A stretch of DNA of 64,000 nt, taken from Serratia quinivorans. GTDB taxonomy: Bacteria > Pseudomonadota > Gammaproteobacteria > Enterobacterales > Enterobacteriaceae. A program made the position numbers and the translations under genes. Below are positions 42,570-53,142 of the stretch, piece by piece; the first letter of the stretch is position 1, and the number at the start of each line of letters is the position of its first letter. The stretch covers positions 682,001 to 746,000 of the forward strand of contig UGYN01000002.1 in assembly GCA_900457075.1 (NCBI GenBank), written 5' to 3'. The notes beneath the pieces were generated by a model. It did not search any database and was not told the DNA's origin. It worked only from the letters and a program-made list of their open reading frames with translations.

Positions 42570-45500
42570 TTAACTGGCGTGCTCCAGCCACAGCAGGGCG
42601 TCGCCCGGCCCGACCGGCCGCCCCTGCTGACAACTGATGCGTTTGATGATCCCGGCGCGCGGCGCGGTGACCGCCAGCTCCATTTTCATTGCCTCCACCA
42701 CGATCAGTGGCTGGCCGGCTTCGACCTGCTGCCCCGGAGTCACCAGGATCTTCCACACGCTGCCGTTCAGGTCGGCGCTGACCAGATAACCATCAACCTC
42801 TTCTTCATCATCCTGTGGCGGCAGCAACTGGGCCTCGGCTTCGCCCTCCTCTTCCTGCCAGCGCGTCACTTCATGGCTGAACGCCTGCTGCTGGCGCTGC
42901 TGGAAGGCGCTGATGTCTTCGGCGTTGTCCGCCAGGAAACGGCTGTATTCGGCAAAATCAAACTCGCTGTTCTCAATACGGACCTGCGCGCGCCCTTCGC
43001 GGAACGCCTCGCGCTGCTCATCCAGCTCCTGTTCGCTGACCGGATAGAAACGCACCTGATCAAAGAAGTGCAGCAGCCAGGGCTCACCGACGCTGAACTG
43101 CGGATTTTTGAGGAATTTGTTCCAGATCGGCAGCGTGCGCCCGACCAACTGGTAGCCCCCCGGTGAGTCCATGCCATAGATGCACATGTACATGCCGCCG
43201 ATGCCGACCGTGCCTTCGGCGGTATGGGTACGCGCCGGGTTATATTTGGAACTGAGTAGCCGGTGACGCGGGTCAATCGGTACCGCGCAGGGTGCGCCGA
43301 GGTAAACATCGCCCAGCCCGAGGATCAGGTAACTGGCATCAAAAATGATGTCGCGCACCTGCTCACGCGTGCTGAGCCCGTTGATACGTTGAATAAAATC
43401 GACGTTGTTTGGTAGCCAGGGCGCGGACGAACGCACCGTCTGTTGATAGCGTTCCACCGCCCCCAGAGTGGCAGAATCTTCAAACGCCATTGGCAGGTAA
43501 ACCGTGCGCGTCGGCACCTTCAGTTGGCTGACATCGCCCAATGCCTGTTCGCGTGCCAGCAAGCGCGCCAATAAATCGGCCTGGCCCAGAACGCGGCTGT
43601 CATAGCGGATCTGCAGCGATCGCACGCCGGGTGCCAGCTCCTCGACGCCGGGGATCGCGTCCTGCTTGAGCGACTGCATCAGCAGATGAATGCGTAGTCG
43701 CAGCGCCAGACTGAGCACGTTGTCGCCATATTCCAGCAAAATGTAGCCGTCACCGGCCTGGCGATAGACCACTGCCGGGCGGCTGTCGGTCGCCGGCAGT
43801 GCCGCCAGGATAGCGGCAGAAACCGTGGCACCCGGCGTCAGATCCGGTGCCGGCAAGGTGATGGCCTTCACCGCCGCCAGCGCTTCGATACTGCCAAGCT
43901 GCGCCTGTTCCAGCGATTGCGCCTGTTTGAAACCAATCGGATGGAAGCGAATGCGATCGCCTGGTTTCACCTGGCCGACCTTCCACAGCTCGGCCCTGGC
44001 AATGGTCACCGGGCAGACGAAACCACCGAGGCTCGGGCCGTCACGGGTGAGGATCACCGGAAAATCACCGGTGAAGTTAATGGCACCGATGGCGTATTCG
44101 CAGTCGTGTACGTTGGACGGATGCAGCCCTGCCTCGCCTCCGTCCTGCCGCGCCCACTCAGGTTTTGGCCCGGACAGGCGCACCCCCAGCCGGTTGGAGT
44201 TGTAATGCACCTGCCACTCGGTGGCAAAGAAACGGTCGATCGACTCTGGGGTAAAGAAGTCCGGTGCGCCGTGCGGCCCATACAGCACGCCGATGTTCCA
44301 CAGATTGCCGTACTCTGGGATCAGGCTTTCATCCATCGCCTGCGGCGCGGCAATCGGTGCCGTCGTGGTGGTCGCGGCCAATGCCGGTTGCGACACCGCC
44401 AACATATCCGCCACCCGCAGGGTCCGTCCGGCGTGACCGCCAAACTGTCCCAGAGCAAAGGTCGAACGGCTGCCCAGATAGACCGGCACGTCAAAACCAT
44501 TGCGCACCGCCAGATAGGTGCGGCATCCGTGCCGGGCGCGGCCCATCGTCAGTACCTGCCCGGCCCGAACCGCCACCGGCTGCCAGTAATTTAGCGCTTC
44601 GCCATCCAAATCTGCCGGGCAGTCCGCACCGGTCAGCGCAACAGTGGCGTCGCAATGAAAACGCAGGGTTGGCCCCTGCAGGGTAAACTCCAGCCCGGCG
44701 GCGCTGGGATGATTGCCGACAATGCGGTTGGCCAGCCGGAAAGCAAAGTCGTCCATCGGCCCGGACGGCGGCACGCCAATATCCCAATAGCCGACGCGGC
44801 CGGGATAATCCTGCACGCTGCTGTAAGTGCCCGGTTGCAGCACTTCGATACTGCTGGGCTGGAAGCGGAAACTGTCCAGCATGCGGGTCCACACGCTACC
44901 GGTCTGGAACTCCGCGGTGGCAATCACCTGCCGCAGGTAATCCAGATTCGTCGCGATGCCGTGCAGCCGGGTGGCATCCAGCGCCAGGCGCATTTTCTCC
45001 AGCGCCTGTTGGCGATCCTCGCCGTGAACAATCAACTTGGCGATCATAGGGTCGTAAAATGCCGACACTTCACTGCCGGTGGCGACCCAACCGTCCACCC
45101 GTACCCCATCAGGGAAATGCACCTCGGTCAGTACGCCCGGGCTGGGCTGGAAGTTTTTCAGCGGATCTTCGGCATAGATACGCACCTCAATCGATGCCCC
45201 CTGCGGTGGGCGTTGCAGCGCCGCCCCAGTCCAGCGCATCCCCCGCCGCCACCTGCAGCATGCATTCGATCAGGTCCAGCCCGGTCACACTTTCAGTCAC
45301 CGGATGCTCCACCTGCAGACGGGTGTTCACTTCGAGGAAATAAAACTCGTCGCGCGCGCCGTCGTAGATAAACTCCACGGTGCCGGCGCTGCGATAATTA
45401 ACCGACGCCCCAGTGCCACCGCCGCCTGATGCAGCGCCTGACGGGTGGCCGTCGGCAGGTTCGGTGCCGGGGTCTCTTCCACCACTTTCTGGTTGCGGCG

Positions 45501-46193
45501 CTGCAATGAGCAATCGCGTTCGCCGAGGGCCACCACCCAGCCCTGGCCATCACCAAAGATCTGCACTTCGACATGACGGGCCTGATCGACAAAGCGCTCG
45601 ATAAAGGCCCCAGAATCGCGGAAGAACTGCTCACCCAGCCGTTTCACGCTGTCGTAGGCTTCACGCAGGGCGGCTTCGTCATCGCAGCGCGTCAGGCCGA
45701 TACCGCCACCCCCGGCGGTGCTTTTCAGCATCACCGGATAGCCAATCTGTCTGGCGGCGTTGACCGCCTGCTCAACGCTGTCCAGCAGGCCAGTGCCCGG
45801 CGTCATCGGCACCTGCGCCAGCGCCGCCAGCTCACGCGCCCGGTGTTTCAGGCCGAACTCGCGAATTTGTGCCGCCGTCGGGCCGATAAAAGCGATGCCC
45901 GCCGCTTCGCAGGCGTCGGCAAACTCAGCGCTCTCGGAAAGGAACCCGTAGCCGGGGTAGATCGCCTGCGCGCCGGTTTCTGCCGCCGCCGCCAGGATCT
46001 TGTCGATACTCAGGTAGCTGTCGCTGGGTTTTTCACCGCCCAGCGACACCGCCAAATCGGCTGCGGTGACGTGCGGTGCATTGCGGTCGGCGTCGGAATA
46101 AACCGCCACGCTGGTCACTCCCAGTCGTTTCAGGGTGCGGATGGCGCGGCAGGCAATTTCGCCACGGTTGGCAATCAGTACGGTAGAAAACAT
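42570..46193 (-). pseudogene. uca: Urea carboxylase (biotin-dependent), two frameshifts
   Basis: Joined length is ~1207 residues, the normal size. Domains: biotin carboxylase with [20 protein letters not shown] and [20 protein letters not shown]; carboxyltransferase/AHS1-AHS2 region with YLILGLGDVYLGAPCAVPID; C-terminal biotinyl domain with the target lysine in EAMKME. The frame shifts at 45408-45411 (a C run one base short) and again at 45224-45227 (one base long). Correcting both restores [20 protein letters not shown] and [20 protein letters not shown]. It converts urea, ATP and bicarbonate to allophanate. Related enzymes prefer guanidine; linkage to urt and atzF favours urea. Two opposite indels suggest read error. 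Confidence 0.85.
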
Positions 46194-46195
46194 GA

Positions 46196-48031
46196 TCAAG
46201 CCCCCTTCAGGCTGGCGACATAATTGCGCCAGCCGCCAAATTCAGTGATATCCGTGGCCCCCTGCAGCGCCCAGGGTTCGCAGATAAAGCCTTTCACCCG
46301 GCGACCATCCGCCAGTAACAGCGTGCCGATACCCAGCGGCGCCGGGATCTCCGCCACCAATTCGCCAAAACGCGCCAGCGGGATTTCCCACAGTTCCACG
46401 CGGATTGCGGCACCCTGCTCGGTTTTGACCAGCCCCGGTTTTGGCGGCTGAGTATTGGCCAGCGCGTACAGCCGGTAGCAGGGTGCGGTGGTGGTTTGCT
46501 CCAGCAAAATCGCGGCACGCTGAGTGAGCTGGAAATTCAGCGGCATCCCGCTGAGGTGAGCGCCGACTACCGCTACCTGCACGTGCTGAGCCGACGGCGT
46601 CAGAGAATTCAGCGGCGGTAGCGCGCGGCCGGTCGCGCCCAACGGCAGAGCCTGAGCCTGTTGCCAGCGCAGCCCGAACGCCGCCAGCGCCCGATCGTGC
46701 CAGGCCGGAGCAACCAGCGTGATACCGGCAGGCAGGCCGTCGTCGCGCATCGGCGCAGGCAGTGCCAGCGCGCTCAGATCGGCCAGATTGGTGAAATTGG
46801 TGTAGGTGCCAAACTGCGAGTTGAACAACACCGGCTCCTGCTCCATTTCCGCCAGTGTGCGAATGGTCGGTGAGGTCGGCACCACCAGTGCGTCGAAGGG
46901 AGCCAGCCGTTGTTCAATCTGCCGCGCCAGCTCGGCACGCAGATATTCCGCTTTGTAGGCGTCACAGGCGCTGTACTTCAGGCCGTTATTGACGATGCCG
47001 CGCACCACCGGATTAATCGCCTGTGGATTGGCACTCAATATCTTCTCTACCGCCACGGTGCGTTCCGCCACCCAGGGGCCGTAATAGAGCTGATCTGCCA
47101 GAACGCGGAACGGGGTAAAATCGAGGGTTTCCAGCGTTACGCCGCAGCTTTGCAGCTGCTCCAGCGCCCGTTGAAATGCCTGCTCGGCCTGGGTATCGCC
47201 GAAAAACTCGAGCTGCGCCGGTACTGCAAAGCGGGGGGCCGCGGGAAGACTCGCCGGGGCGGTATGGGGATTGATGCGGGAATAGGCATCGGCTGCGTCA
47301 TAGCCGCCAGCCAGTTCGGCCACCAGCGCAGCGTCTGCCACCGTCAGGGCGAATACCGACACCGTGTCATTGAGCCGACAGGCGGGTACCACGCCACGGT
47401 TCGACAGCCAGCCCTTGGTCGGTTTCAGGCCGACAATATTGTTGAATCCGGCCGGGACGCGCCCTGAACCGGCGGTATCGGTTCCCAATGAGAACGGCGT
47501 CAGACCGCGCGCCACCACCGAGGCCGAGCCGGAGCTGGAGCCACCGCTGACATAGCGACCGTCGAAACTGTTCACCACTGCGCCGTGCGGCGAACGGGTG
47601 CCGACCAGGCCGGTAGCGAACTGATCGAGATTGGTTTTACCGATCACCAGCGCACCGACGGCGCGCAGATTGGCGACGACGGCTGCATCTGCCGTCGCCT
47701 GATAGGCAAACTCCGGGCAGGCGGCGGTAGTCGGCCAGCCGCCGACATCGATATTGTCTTTGACCGCAAAAGGCACACCAAACAGCGGCAGGCGGCTGAT
47801 GTCCCCGGCGACGGCTTCAAGCCGTTGGGCCAGTTGTTGGTACTGCCCCTCCAGTTGTTCAGCGCTGGCAAGATACAGCCAGGCATTGTCATCCGCTGGC
47901 AAATTGGCCAGCAAGGCAACCAGCGTGGCACGCACGCAGGCCATGCGCTCGCCGGCCGGGTGGGTATGATAATGATGCTGCCATTCGCTGAGGGTGAAAC
48001 CGCGTAGGCTAACGGACTGAGTCATTGGCAA
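46196..48031 (-). CDS. atzF: Allophanate hydrolase (AtzF)
   Basis: A 611-residue amidase-signature enzyme. The Ser-cisSer-Lys triad region is visible: [20 protein letters not shown] (Lys), [20 protein letters not shown], and [20 protein letters not shown]. The C-terminal ~150 residues form the AtzF-C domain ([20 protein letters not shown]), which completes decarboxylation. It hydrolyses allophanate to ammonia and CO2, finishing the urea amidolyase route. First gene of the operon, 2 bases before uca, and preceded by sigma-54 and NtrC-like sites. MPMTQ and [10 protein letters not shown] are both possible starts; the first is given. Confidence 0.93.
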   Translation of the reverse strand: MPMTQSVSLRGFTLSEWQHHYHTHPAGERMACVRATLVALLANLPADDNAWLYLASAEQLEGQYQQLAQRLEAVAGDISRLPLFGVPFAVKDNIDVGGWPTTAACPEFAYQATADAAVVANLRAVGALVIGKTNLDQFATGLVGTRSPHGAVVNSFDGRYVSGGSSSGSASVVARGLTPFSLGTDTAGSGRVPAGFNNIVGLKPTKGWLSNRGVVPACRLNDTVSVFALTVADAALVAELAGGYDAADAYSRINPHTAPASLPAAPRFAVPAQLEFFGDTQAEQAFQRALEQLQSCGVTLETLDFTPFRVLADQLYYGPWVAERTVAVEKILSANPQAINPVVRGIVNNGLKYSACDAYKAEYLRAELARQIEQRLAPFDALVVPTSPTIRTLAEMEQEPVLFNSQFGTYTNFTNLADLSALALPAPMRDDGLPAGITLVAPAWHDRALAAFGLRWQQAQALPLGATGRALPPLNSLTPSAQHVQVAVVGAHLSGMPLNFQLTQRAAILLEQTTTAPCYRLYALANTQPPKPGLVKTEQGAAIRVELWEIPLARFGELVAEIPAPLGIGTLLLADGRRVKGFICEPWALQGATDITEFGGWRNYVASLKGA

Positions 48032-48035
48032 AATT

Positions 48036-48055
48036 CCATCTGGTACACAAGATGG
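48036..48055. promoter_or_regulatory. Candidate GntR-type operator at the atzF transcription start
   Basis: CCATCTGGTACACAAGATGG has perfect 6-base outer arms (CCATCT/AGATGG) around GGTACACA, a core like FCD-type GntR sites (TGGTnnACCA/TTGTnnACAA). It covers the predicted start of the sigma-54 transcript and ends 5 bases before the atzF ATG, so a bound repressor would block initiation. Confidence 0.5.
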
Positions 48056-48064
48056 GATTCATAG

Positions 48065-48080
48065 AGCAACCGGCGTGCCA
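48065..48080 (-). promoter_or_regulatory. Sigma-54 promoter of the atzF-uca-gntR-urtABCDE operon
   Basis: On the minus strand TGGCACGCCGGTTGCT matches the -24/-12 consensus TGGCACG-N4-TTGCA/T at every conserved base. It is oriented toward atzF, with the start of transcription expected near 48053. This implies control by an enhancer-binding protein, most simply NtrC under nitrogen limitation. Confidence 0.85.
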
Positions 48081-48141
48081 ATTTTTAATCGGCTGATTTC
48101 AATAAAATATAAGAAAAACTTATAGTAAAACGGCAAAAACC

Positions 48142-48158
48142 TGCACCAGCCGTGGGCA
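48142..48158 (-). promoter_or_regulatory. NtrC-like enhancer site (proximal)
   Basis: TGCACCAGCCGTGGGCA matches the NtrC consensus TGCACC-N5-GGTGCA fully in the left half and at 4 of 6 positions in the right half. Its centre is ~97 bases upstream of the predicted sigma-54 start. Confidence 0.55.
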
Positions 48159-48176
48159 AATGGCGAACAAAAAAGG

Positions 48177-48193
48177 TGCACTAAATAGCATTA
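48177..48193 (-). promoter_or_regulatory. NtrC-like enhancer site (distal, half strong)
   Basis: TGCACTAAATAGCATTA has the full left half-site and spacer of NtrC sites (as in TGCACTAAA at glnA) but a weak right half. The centre is 35 bases from the proximal site, about three helical turns, as in paired NtrC enhancers. Confidence 0.4.
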
Positions 48194-48642
48194 TGGCGAT
48201 ATGCCAAAATGGATCTCATTAATTAACCCTAAACTCTATGCGTATAATGGAATACCCATTTACGATTAATCAGAAATCATTAGCCTGTGGATATAATAAA
48301 TTATTTAGTTACTAAACAATGTGATTGTCTGATTATTCACACAAAAACACAAAAGGATAATGAATTGAATCATTCACCAAAAACAACAATTAAACACTAA
48401 TAAAAATCAATAATGCAAAATTAAAAACCAATAAATAATGGGAATATATTTATAACATAATGGAATTAAAGAGCCTTACCATCAACCCAGCCACCTTAAT
48501 ATAGAAAACCTTACACAAACACCGCTTATCATTGGCAAAGTGATTGGACTAACCTTGGACAGGAGTTTTTTGCTAGTGGCGACGGCCTGCACGTCAGCGC
48601 CGAACTTTCTCGCTGCCAAATCCCCTGACCCAAGGAGCTTTC
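48194..48642. other. AT-rich intergenic region before carbonic anhydrase
   Basis: About 450 bases, strongly AT-rich (poly-A and TAATAAAA-like stretches), between the divergent urea operon and the carbonic anhydrase gene. Beyond the regulatory sites listed separately I see no coding frame or stable hairpin. The composition would suit H-NS binding. Confidence 0.4.
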
Positions 48643-49254
48643 ATGACAACGATTAATCATCTGCTGGTAAAAAACCGCAGTTGGGCAACTCAGCAACAAT
48701 CCCGCGATCCCAATTTCTTCCCGCAGTTGGCACAGGCACAGAAACCGCACATTCTGTGGATTGGCTGCTCCGACAGCCGGGTTCCCGCCGAAACTATTGT
48801 ACGTGCGCAACCCGGCGAGCTGTTTGTACACCGCAATATCGCCAACGTGGTCGAAGAGCAGGATGATAATTTGATGAGCGTGGTGCAATACGCGGTCGAA
48901 CATCTGGAGGTCGGGGCCATCGTGATTTGCGGGCATTACGGTTGCGGTGGGATCCAGGCGGCCCTGAGCAGCCGTAACACCCCCAGTAAGGACTCACTCA
49001 CACGCCGTCTCAATTCGCTACGTGCCAAACTGGAGCCACATTTGCCGGCTGAGACCGATACCCATGACGACGACCTGAATAAAGCAGCCCACGCCAACGT
49101 ACAGCTCCAGCTCAATACCCTCAGCAAAACCCAGTTAATACAACGCGCCTGGCGACACAATGCCGGGTTAACGCTGGTCGGTTGTATTTACGACATGCAT
49201 ACCGGCTTCTTAAACGTACTGGAACAGCGCAACGCTGCAGGGAGGGTGACATGA
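48643..49254 (+). CDS. Beta-class carbonic anhydrase
   Basis: A 203-residue cytosolic zinc enzyme. Zinc ligands and dyad are in place: CSDSR (Cys42, Asp44, Arg46) and GHYGCGG (His98, Cys101). It interconverts CO2 and bicarbonate. It overlaps the start of the SulP transporter gene by 4 bases (ATGA), so enzyme and transporter are made together and probably cooperate in bicarbonate supply. Proximity to the bicarbonate-consuming urea carboxylase may be coincidental, since the promoters diverge. Confidence 0.94.
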   Translation: MTTINHLLVKNRSWATQQQSRDPNFFPQLAQAQKPHILWIGCSDSRVPAETIVRAQPGELFVHRNIANVVEEQDDNLMSVVQYAVEHLEVGAIVICGHYGCGGIQAALSSRNTPSKDSLTRRLNSLRAKLEPHLPAETDTHDDDLNKAAHANVQLQLNTLSKTQLIQRAWRHNAGLTLVGCIYDMHTGFLNVLEQRNAAGRVT

Positions 49255-50747
49255 ATCGTGCCGATCTGCGTTTTGACCTGCCCGCCGGGCTGGTGGTGTT
49301 TCTGGTCGCCCTGCCGCTCAGTCTGGGCATTGCACAAGCCAGCGGCGTACCGCCGTTCGTGGGCCTATTGACCGGAGTGATCGGCGGTATTGTCGTCACC
49401 CTGCTCAGCCCTTCCCCCTTTTCGGTCAGCGGCCCGGCCGCCGGACTGGTGACCATTGTCACCGGTGCCATGTTGACGCTGGGCGACTTTTCCACCTTCT
49501 TATTCGCCCTGCTATTGGCCGGCATACTGCAACTGGCTTTCGGCCTGCTGCGCGGCGGCAAACTGGCAGCACTGATCCCCGGAGCCGTGATCCACGGCAT
49601 GTTGGCCGCCATCGGCATTTTACTGATCCTGCAACAGTTGCCGCTGGCAATGGGTTATCCGTCCGGGCATGGTCTGAGTGAAACCCCCTCCACCGAGCAA
49701 CTACGTGGGGATATTGCCCCAGCGGCGGTCATGCTTACGCTGGGTGCACTGCTACTGATTGTTTTTTGGGGGAAGTCATCGCTCAAACAGCGCCTGCGGC
49801 TGACGGCATTGCCTGGCCCGCTGGTCGCGGTGCTGTGGGGTTGTCTGTTTGTCTGGCTGGGCCAGAAGATTTGGCCCGCCATCGGCACGCTGCCACGAAT
49901 TGAATTACCGGCGGTCGACAGCGTCGAAGCGCTGCAAGGGCAATTTTCACTGCCCAACTGGCAGGCATGGCGTAACCCGGCGGTCTATCTGGTAGCCATA
50001 ACTCTGGCGATTGTTGCCAGTCTGGAAACCCTGCTGAGCCAGGAAGCGTTGAAAAAGATGGCGCCGATGATGCCGGAACCGTCGCCCGATAAAGAATTGC
50101 GCGCGCAGGGGGTGGGGAACTGCATTAGCGGGCTGCTGGGCGGCCTGCCGATTACCGCCGTCATTGTGCGTAGCTCTGCCAACGTGCAGGCCGGTGCACG
50201 CAGCCGGGTATCTATTCTGCTGCATGGCGTGCTGTTGTTGCTCAGCGCCTTGCTGTTTGCCGAACTGCTCAACAGCATTCCATTAGCCAGTCTGGCTGCA
50301 ATCCTGATCTACACCGGTTTTAAGCTGGCGCACCCGCGTATTTTTATCACTCTGTGGCGCCAGGGACTGCAACAGTTCGTCCCCTTTGCCGCCACCCTCG
50401 GCGGTATTCTGGCGTTTGGCATGCTGGCGGGTATAGCCATCGGCCTGGTCGCGCAGCTGCTGTGGAGCCTGTATCAAAGTAACCGTCACGCCCTGCGGCT
50501 GACCCGCTACGACGACCATTACCTGCTGCAGTGCCAGCAAAATCTGACCTTCCTCAATAAGATGCGGTTGAAGCATTTGCTGGGGCAGATTGAGCACAAC
50601 AGCACGGTGATTATCGATTGCGAGGGGATTAATTATCTGGACGACGATATCCGCGCGATGCTCAACGATTATCGTCAAACGGCGGCGGATAAACAGATCA
50701 ACATCAGTCTGCATCCACCGAGCAACATTCTGGTACGCAATATCTAA
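49251..50747 (+). CDS. SulP family inorganic anion (bicarbonate/sulfate) transporter with STAS domain
   Basis: A 498-residue membrane transporter with the SulP signature early in the protein (GLVVFLVALPLSLGIAQASG) and about 12-14 helices. A C-terminal STAS-like domain from residue ~420 includes LGQIEHNSTVIIDCEGINYL. The anti-sigma-factor-antagonist fold usually regulates activity. Fusion or pairing of SulP with carbonic anhydrase is widespread and points to bicarbonate as substrate. The ATG at 49251 overlaps the carbonic anhydrase stop; an upstream in-frame ATG at 49182 lies within that gene. Confidence 0.93.
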   Translation: MNRADLRFDLPAGLVVFLVALPLSLGIAQASGVPPFVGLLTGVIGGIVVTLLSPSPFSVSGPAAGLVTIVTGAMLTLGDFSTFLFALLLAGILQLAFGLLRGGKLAALIPGAVIHGMLAAIGILLILQQLPLAMGYPSGHGLSETPSTEQLRGDIAPAAVMLTLGALLLIVFWGKSSLKQRLRLTALPGPLVAVLWGCLFVWLGQKIWPAIGTLPRIELPAVDSVEALQGQFSLPNWQAWRNPAVYLVAITLAIVASLETLLSQEALKKMAPMMPEPSPDKELRAQGVGNCISGLLGGLPITAVIVRSSANVQAGARSRVSILLHGVLLLLSALLFAELLNSIPLASLAAILIYTGFKLAHPRIFITLWRQGLQQFVPFAATLGGILAFGMLAGIAIGLVAQLLWSLYQSNRHALRLTRYDDHYLLQCQQNLTFLNKMRLKHLLGQIEHNSTVIIDCEGINYLDDDIRAMLNDYRQTAADKQINISLHPPSNILVRNI

Positions 50748-50887
50748 GCTAAAACGGCGCCGGGGATAACCCCGGCGCCATGACCGGAAATCGGCAATAC
50801 GACTGAACTGGTCTGCCAGATAAAATACAGTTTGGAACGCAGCTCCCATTGATTAAGCGGCTTGGCTTTGGCGACATAATCAGTCAT
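50744..50887 (-). CDS. Possible small protein (47 aa), unsupported
   Basis: A minus-strand frame MTDYVAKAKPLNQWELRSKL, continuing YFIWQTSSVVLP, opens at 50887. The first 30 residues have a protein-like composition (charged, with aromatic WQ/YF), but the C-terminus runs through the SulP hairpin, and only AAAGA precedes the ATG. It may be a real small gene, a relic, or chance. Confidence 0.3.
   Translation of the reverse strand: MTDYVAKAKPLNQWELRSKLYFIWQTSSVVLPISGHGAGVIPGAVLA
50756..50779. terminator. Hairpin terminator between SulP gene and downstream region
   Basis: A perfect 10-bp stem GGCGCCGGGG/CCCCGGCGCC with an ATAA loop lies 9 bases after the SulP stop. No T run follows on the plus strand; on the minus strand it is followed by four Ts after one base. 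Confidence 0.7.
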
Positions 50888-51249
50888 TTTCTTTTAAACT
50901 GAGATGATATTTCCGCAACGGTATAACCAACCGTCCTTAAATTTACGCTCACCGAGCATCACACTCTGATAACAGGCGACATAAAATAGCAACGGGAAAA
51001 TACATTCTCTTTAGCACAAGGATCACTGTTACGTTATCAATGACCTTTGTAACACAGGAACCAGAACATGTTATATTTGTGTTTAAATTAAAAACGTGAA
51101 GTTAAAAACACCGATAATATCGACATCAGACTCAAACAAAAATTAATCGCTAAAGTTTTAGCGCAGCCTGCCGAAAACAAACAGCACTTCTCGCGGCAAA
51201 AAAATACTATTTGCCGCACTGGCATCTCATTGAAATTTCAGGTTGTACT

Positions 51250-52890
51250 ATGTTTGAACGATTAAAAATCTCCCACGGATTAATGGGGATTTTAACCCTG
51301 TTCTGTATTATTCAGATATTCTCCGGCGCGTGGAGCATTCTGGATGCCTCCGGTACCAATAACCGCCTTACACAAATATCCTCCGGCTTTAATCAAATCA
51401 TGGCAATGGATAATGCCTACGCTTCCGTTACCGAACTCCGCGAAGAAGTGCTTAAAGACGCACTGATGCTCACCACGCAGCCGCAAAGTAACGATACCAA
51501 AAAGTCCCTTGGTGAACTTCGTCAGCGCCTCGCAGAGGTGGATAAACTGATGGAAAAATTTTATCGGCTGTCGCTGTCTGAGCAGAGTGAAAACAAGCGC
51601 ACCAAGAACGTCAAAAATCTGTATGAAAAAGCGCGCGGCGATCTGCTTCAATTAATTGTCAGCCTGGAAGATGGTGATATCCCCCGTTTCCAGTCAATTA
51701 TGCACAATAGCTCGTCAACATATTTTATGTCTGCGCTTGACGATACTTCGGCCTACGTTGCCAACGATATTATTACTCCAGCAGCCGCTGCGGCACAGAC
51801 CAGCTATCGCCAAATGGTGCCTTTATCGCTTGCGTTCATTTTCATCTTTATTCTGCTGACCGGTGCGGTTCTGGTGTGGATCAGAAAATATGTGCTGAAC
51901 AAGATTAATCAGATTATCGACTATCAGGCCGAAATTTCGAACAGGAATTTGGATATTGAAATTAATGCCGGTGGAAATAACGAAATAGGCCGACTGATTA
52001 ACGGTCTCATCAATATGCGTAATGAGCTGGCTAATACCGTCTGCACCGTCCGGGCAGGAACGCAAAATATTTATACCGGCGTGCAGGAAATTGCAGCAGG
52101 TAACAACGACCTTTCAAGCCGCACAGAAGAACAGGCGAGTTCGCTGGAAGAAACGGCGGCCAGCATGGAGCAACTTTCTGCTACGGTGAAAAACAACGCA
52201 GATAGTGCCGCTGCTGCCACCTCGTTGGTGAAACGCGCTTCGCAAAGTGCAATCAACGGCGGTGAGATCACGCGCAAAATGGTCGTCACCATGAGCGATA
52301 TCGCCGATAGCTCACGCAAAATTGGTGATATCACCAGCGTCATCGACGGCATCGCCTTCCAAACCAATATTTTGGCACTGAATGCTGCGGTGGAGGCGGC
52401 TCGCGCTGGTGAACAAGGCCGCGGCTTTGCCGTTGTCGCCGGCGAAGTACGTAACCTTGCTCAGCGCAGCGCTCAGGCGGCCAAAGAGATTAAAACGCTG
52501 ATTGATACATCGGTGCTGCGTGTCGATCAGGGCAACGATCTGGTGGAAAACGTGAGCGGAGCCATGACGGAAATTGTTACCGCCATCGGTCAGGTAACGG
52601 AAACCATGCAAGAGATCTCAAGTGCTTCTGAAGAGCAGAGCCGTGGAATTGCACAAATTGCGCAGGCAGTTAACGAAATGGATAAGGTGACCCAGCAGAA
52701 CGCCGCGCTGGTCGAACAATCGGCTTCCGCCGCCAGTGCGCTGGAAGATCAGGCCAATCACTTGAATCAAACCGTCTCCCTTTTCAAACTCGCCACACAC
52801 GCGTCCGCCGGGGCCCACGTTCAGCCACCGGCGATAGCCGCACCGAAAGTGGTTGCTGATGATAACGGTGAGAATTGGAGCCGTTTTTGA
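51250..52890 (+). CDS. Methyl-accepting chemotaxis protein (Tar/Tsr type)
   Basis: A 546-residue transmembrane receptor. TM1 is near residues 9-30, followed by a periplasmic four-helix ligand domain (to ~190) with the Tar-like [22 protein letters not shown]2 is [20 protein letters not shown], followed by HAMP, methylation helices ([20 protein letters not shown]) and the signalling tip [20 protein letters not shown]. The protein ends NWSRF, which keeps the xWxxF form of the CheR/CheB-docking pentapeptide. It senses a small ligand, unknown. The ATG at 51250 gives the typical basic start MFERLKIS. Confidence 0.95.
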   Translation: MFERLKISHGLMGILTLFCIIQIFSGAWSILDASGTNNRLTQISSGFNQIMAMDNAYASVTELREEVLKDALMLTTQPQSNDTKKSLGELRQRLAEVDKLMEKFYRLSLSEQSENKRTKNVKNLYEKARGDLLQLIVSLEDGDIPRFQSIMHNSSSTYFMSALDDTSAYVANDIITPAAAAAQTSYRQMVPLSLAFIFIFILLTGAVLVWIRKYVLNKINQIIDYQAEISNRNLDIEINAGGNNEIGRLINGLINMRNELANTVCTVRAGTQNIYTGVQEIAAGNNDLSSRTEEQASSLEETAASMEQLSATVKNNADSAAAATSLVKRASQSAINGGEITRKMVVTMSDIADSSRKIGDITSVIDGIAFQTNILALNAAVEAARAGEQGRGFAVVAGEVRNLAQRSAQAAKEIKTLIDTSVLRVDQGNDLVENVSGAMTEIVTAIGQVTETMQEISSASEEQSRGIAQIAQAVNEMDKVTQQNAALVEQSASAASALEDQANHLNQTVSLFKLATHASAGAHVQPPAIAAPKVVADDNGENWSRF

Positions 52891-52992
52891 GGCGCTAATA
52901 GATAAGATTTGAGTTTGATTTGTTGGCACCGTGCAGGTTTCGTTTACCTGCCCCGCCTAACGGCACTGATGGGTTAACGTCGCTGGTAGAGC

Positions 52993-53014
52993 AACGCCAA
53001 CAGAATGTTGGCGT
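52993..53014. repeat. Hairpin repeat, copy A
   Basis: Arms AACGCCAAC and GTTGGCG(T/C) around AGAAT. It is nearly identical to copy B 150 bases downstream. Confidence 0.65.
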
Positions 53015-53098
53015 CAGATTGCTGACAAAGTTCTTTGCGCTTAAAAGTCTTGATTTGGGGGCTAATAAAAACAAAGGATTATGTCTTCTGATTTACCC

Positions 53099-53132
53099 CA
53101 AACATCCGAAAACCACGTTTTTCGGGTGTTTG
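53099..53132. terminator. Strong hairpin between the two repeat copies
   Basis: A 14-bp stem from CAAACATCCGAAAA with TTTTCGGGTGTTTG, one G-T pair, and a 6-base loop. A-rich and T-rich inner ends make it terminator-like for either direction. It lies between the chemoreceptor gene and the convergent yehS, and could also end a small RNA. Confidence 0.5.
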
Positions 53133-53142
53133 TCATCAGACT

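Noticed and set aside
45187..45513. A separate small gene inside the urea carboxylase region
   Set aside because: Its translated sequence is the missing biotin-carboxylase segment lying between the two frameshifts, not an independent gene.
48056..48642. Guanidine riboswitch upstream of the urea carboxylase operon
   Set aside because: I looked for the conserved ykkC-type core before atzF and did not see it; the region holds a sigma-54 promoter and AT-rich DNA instead.
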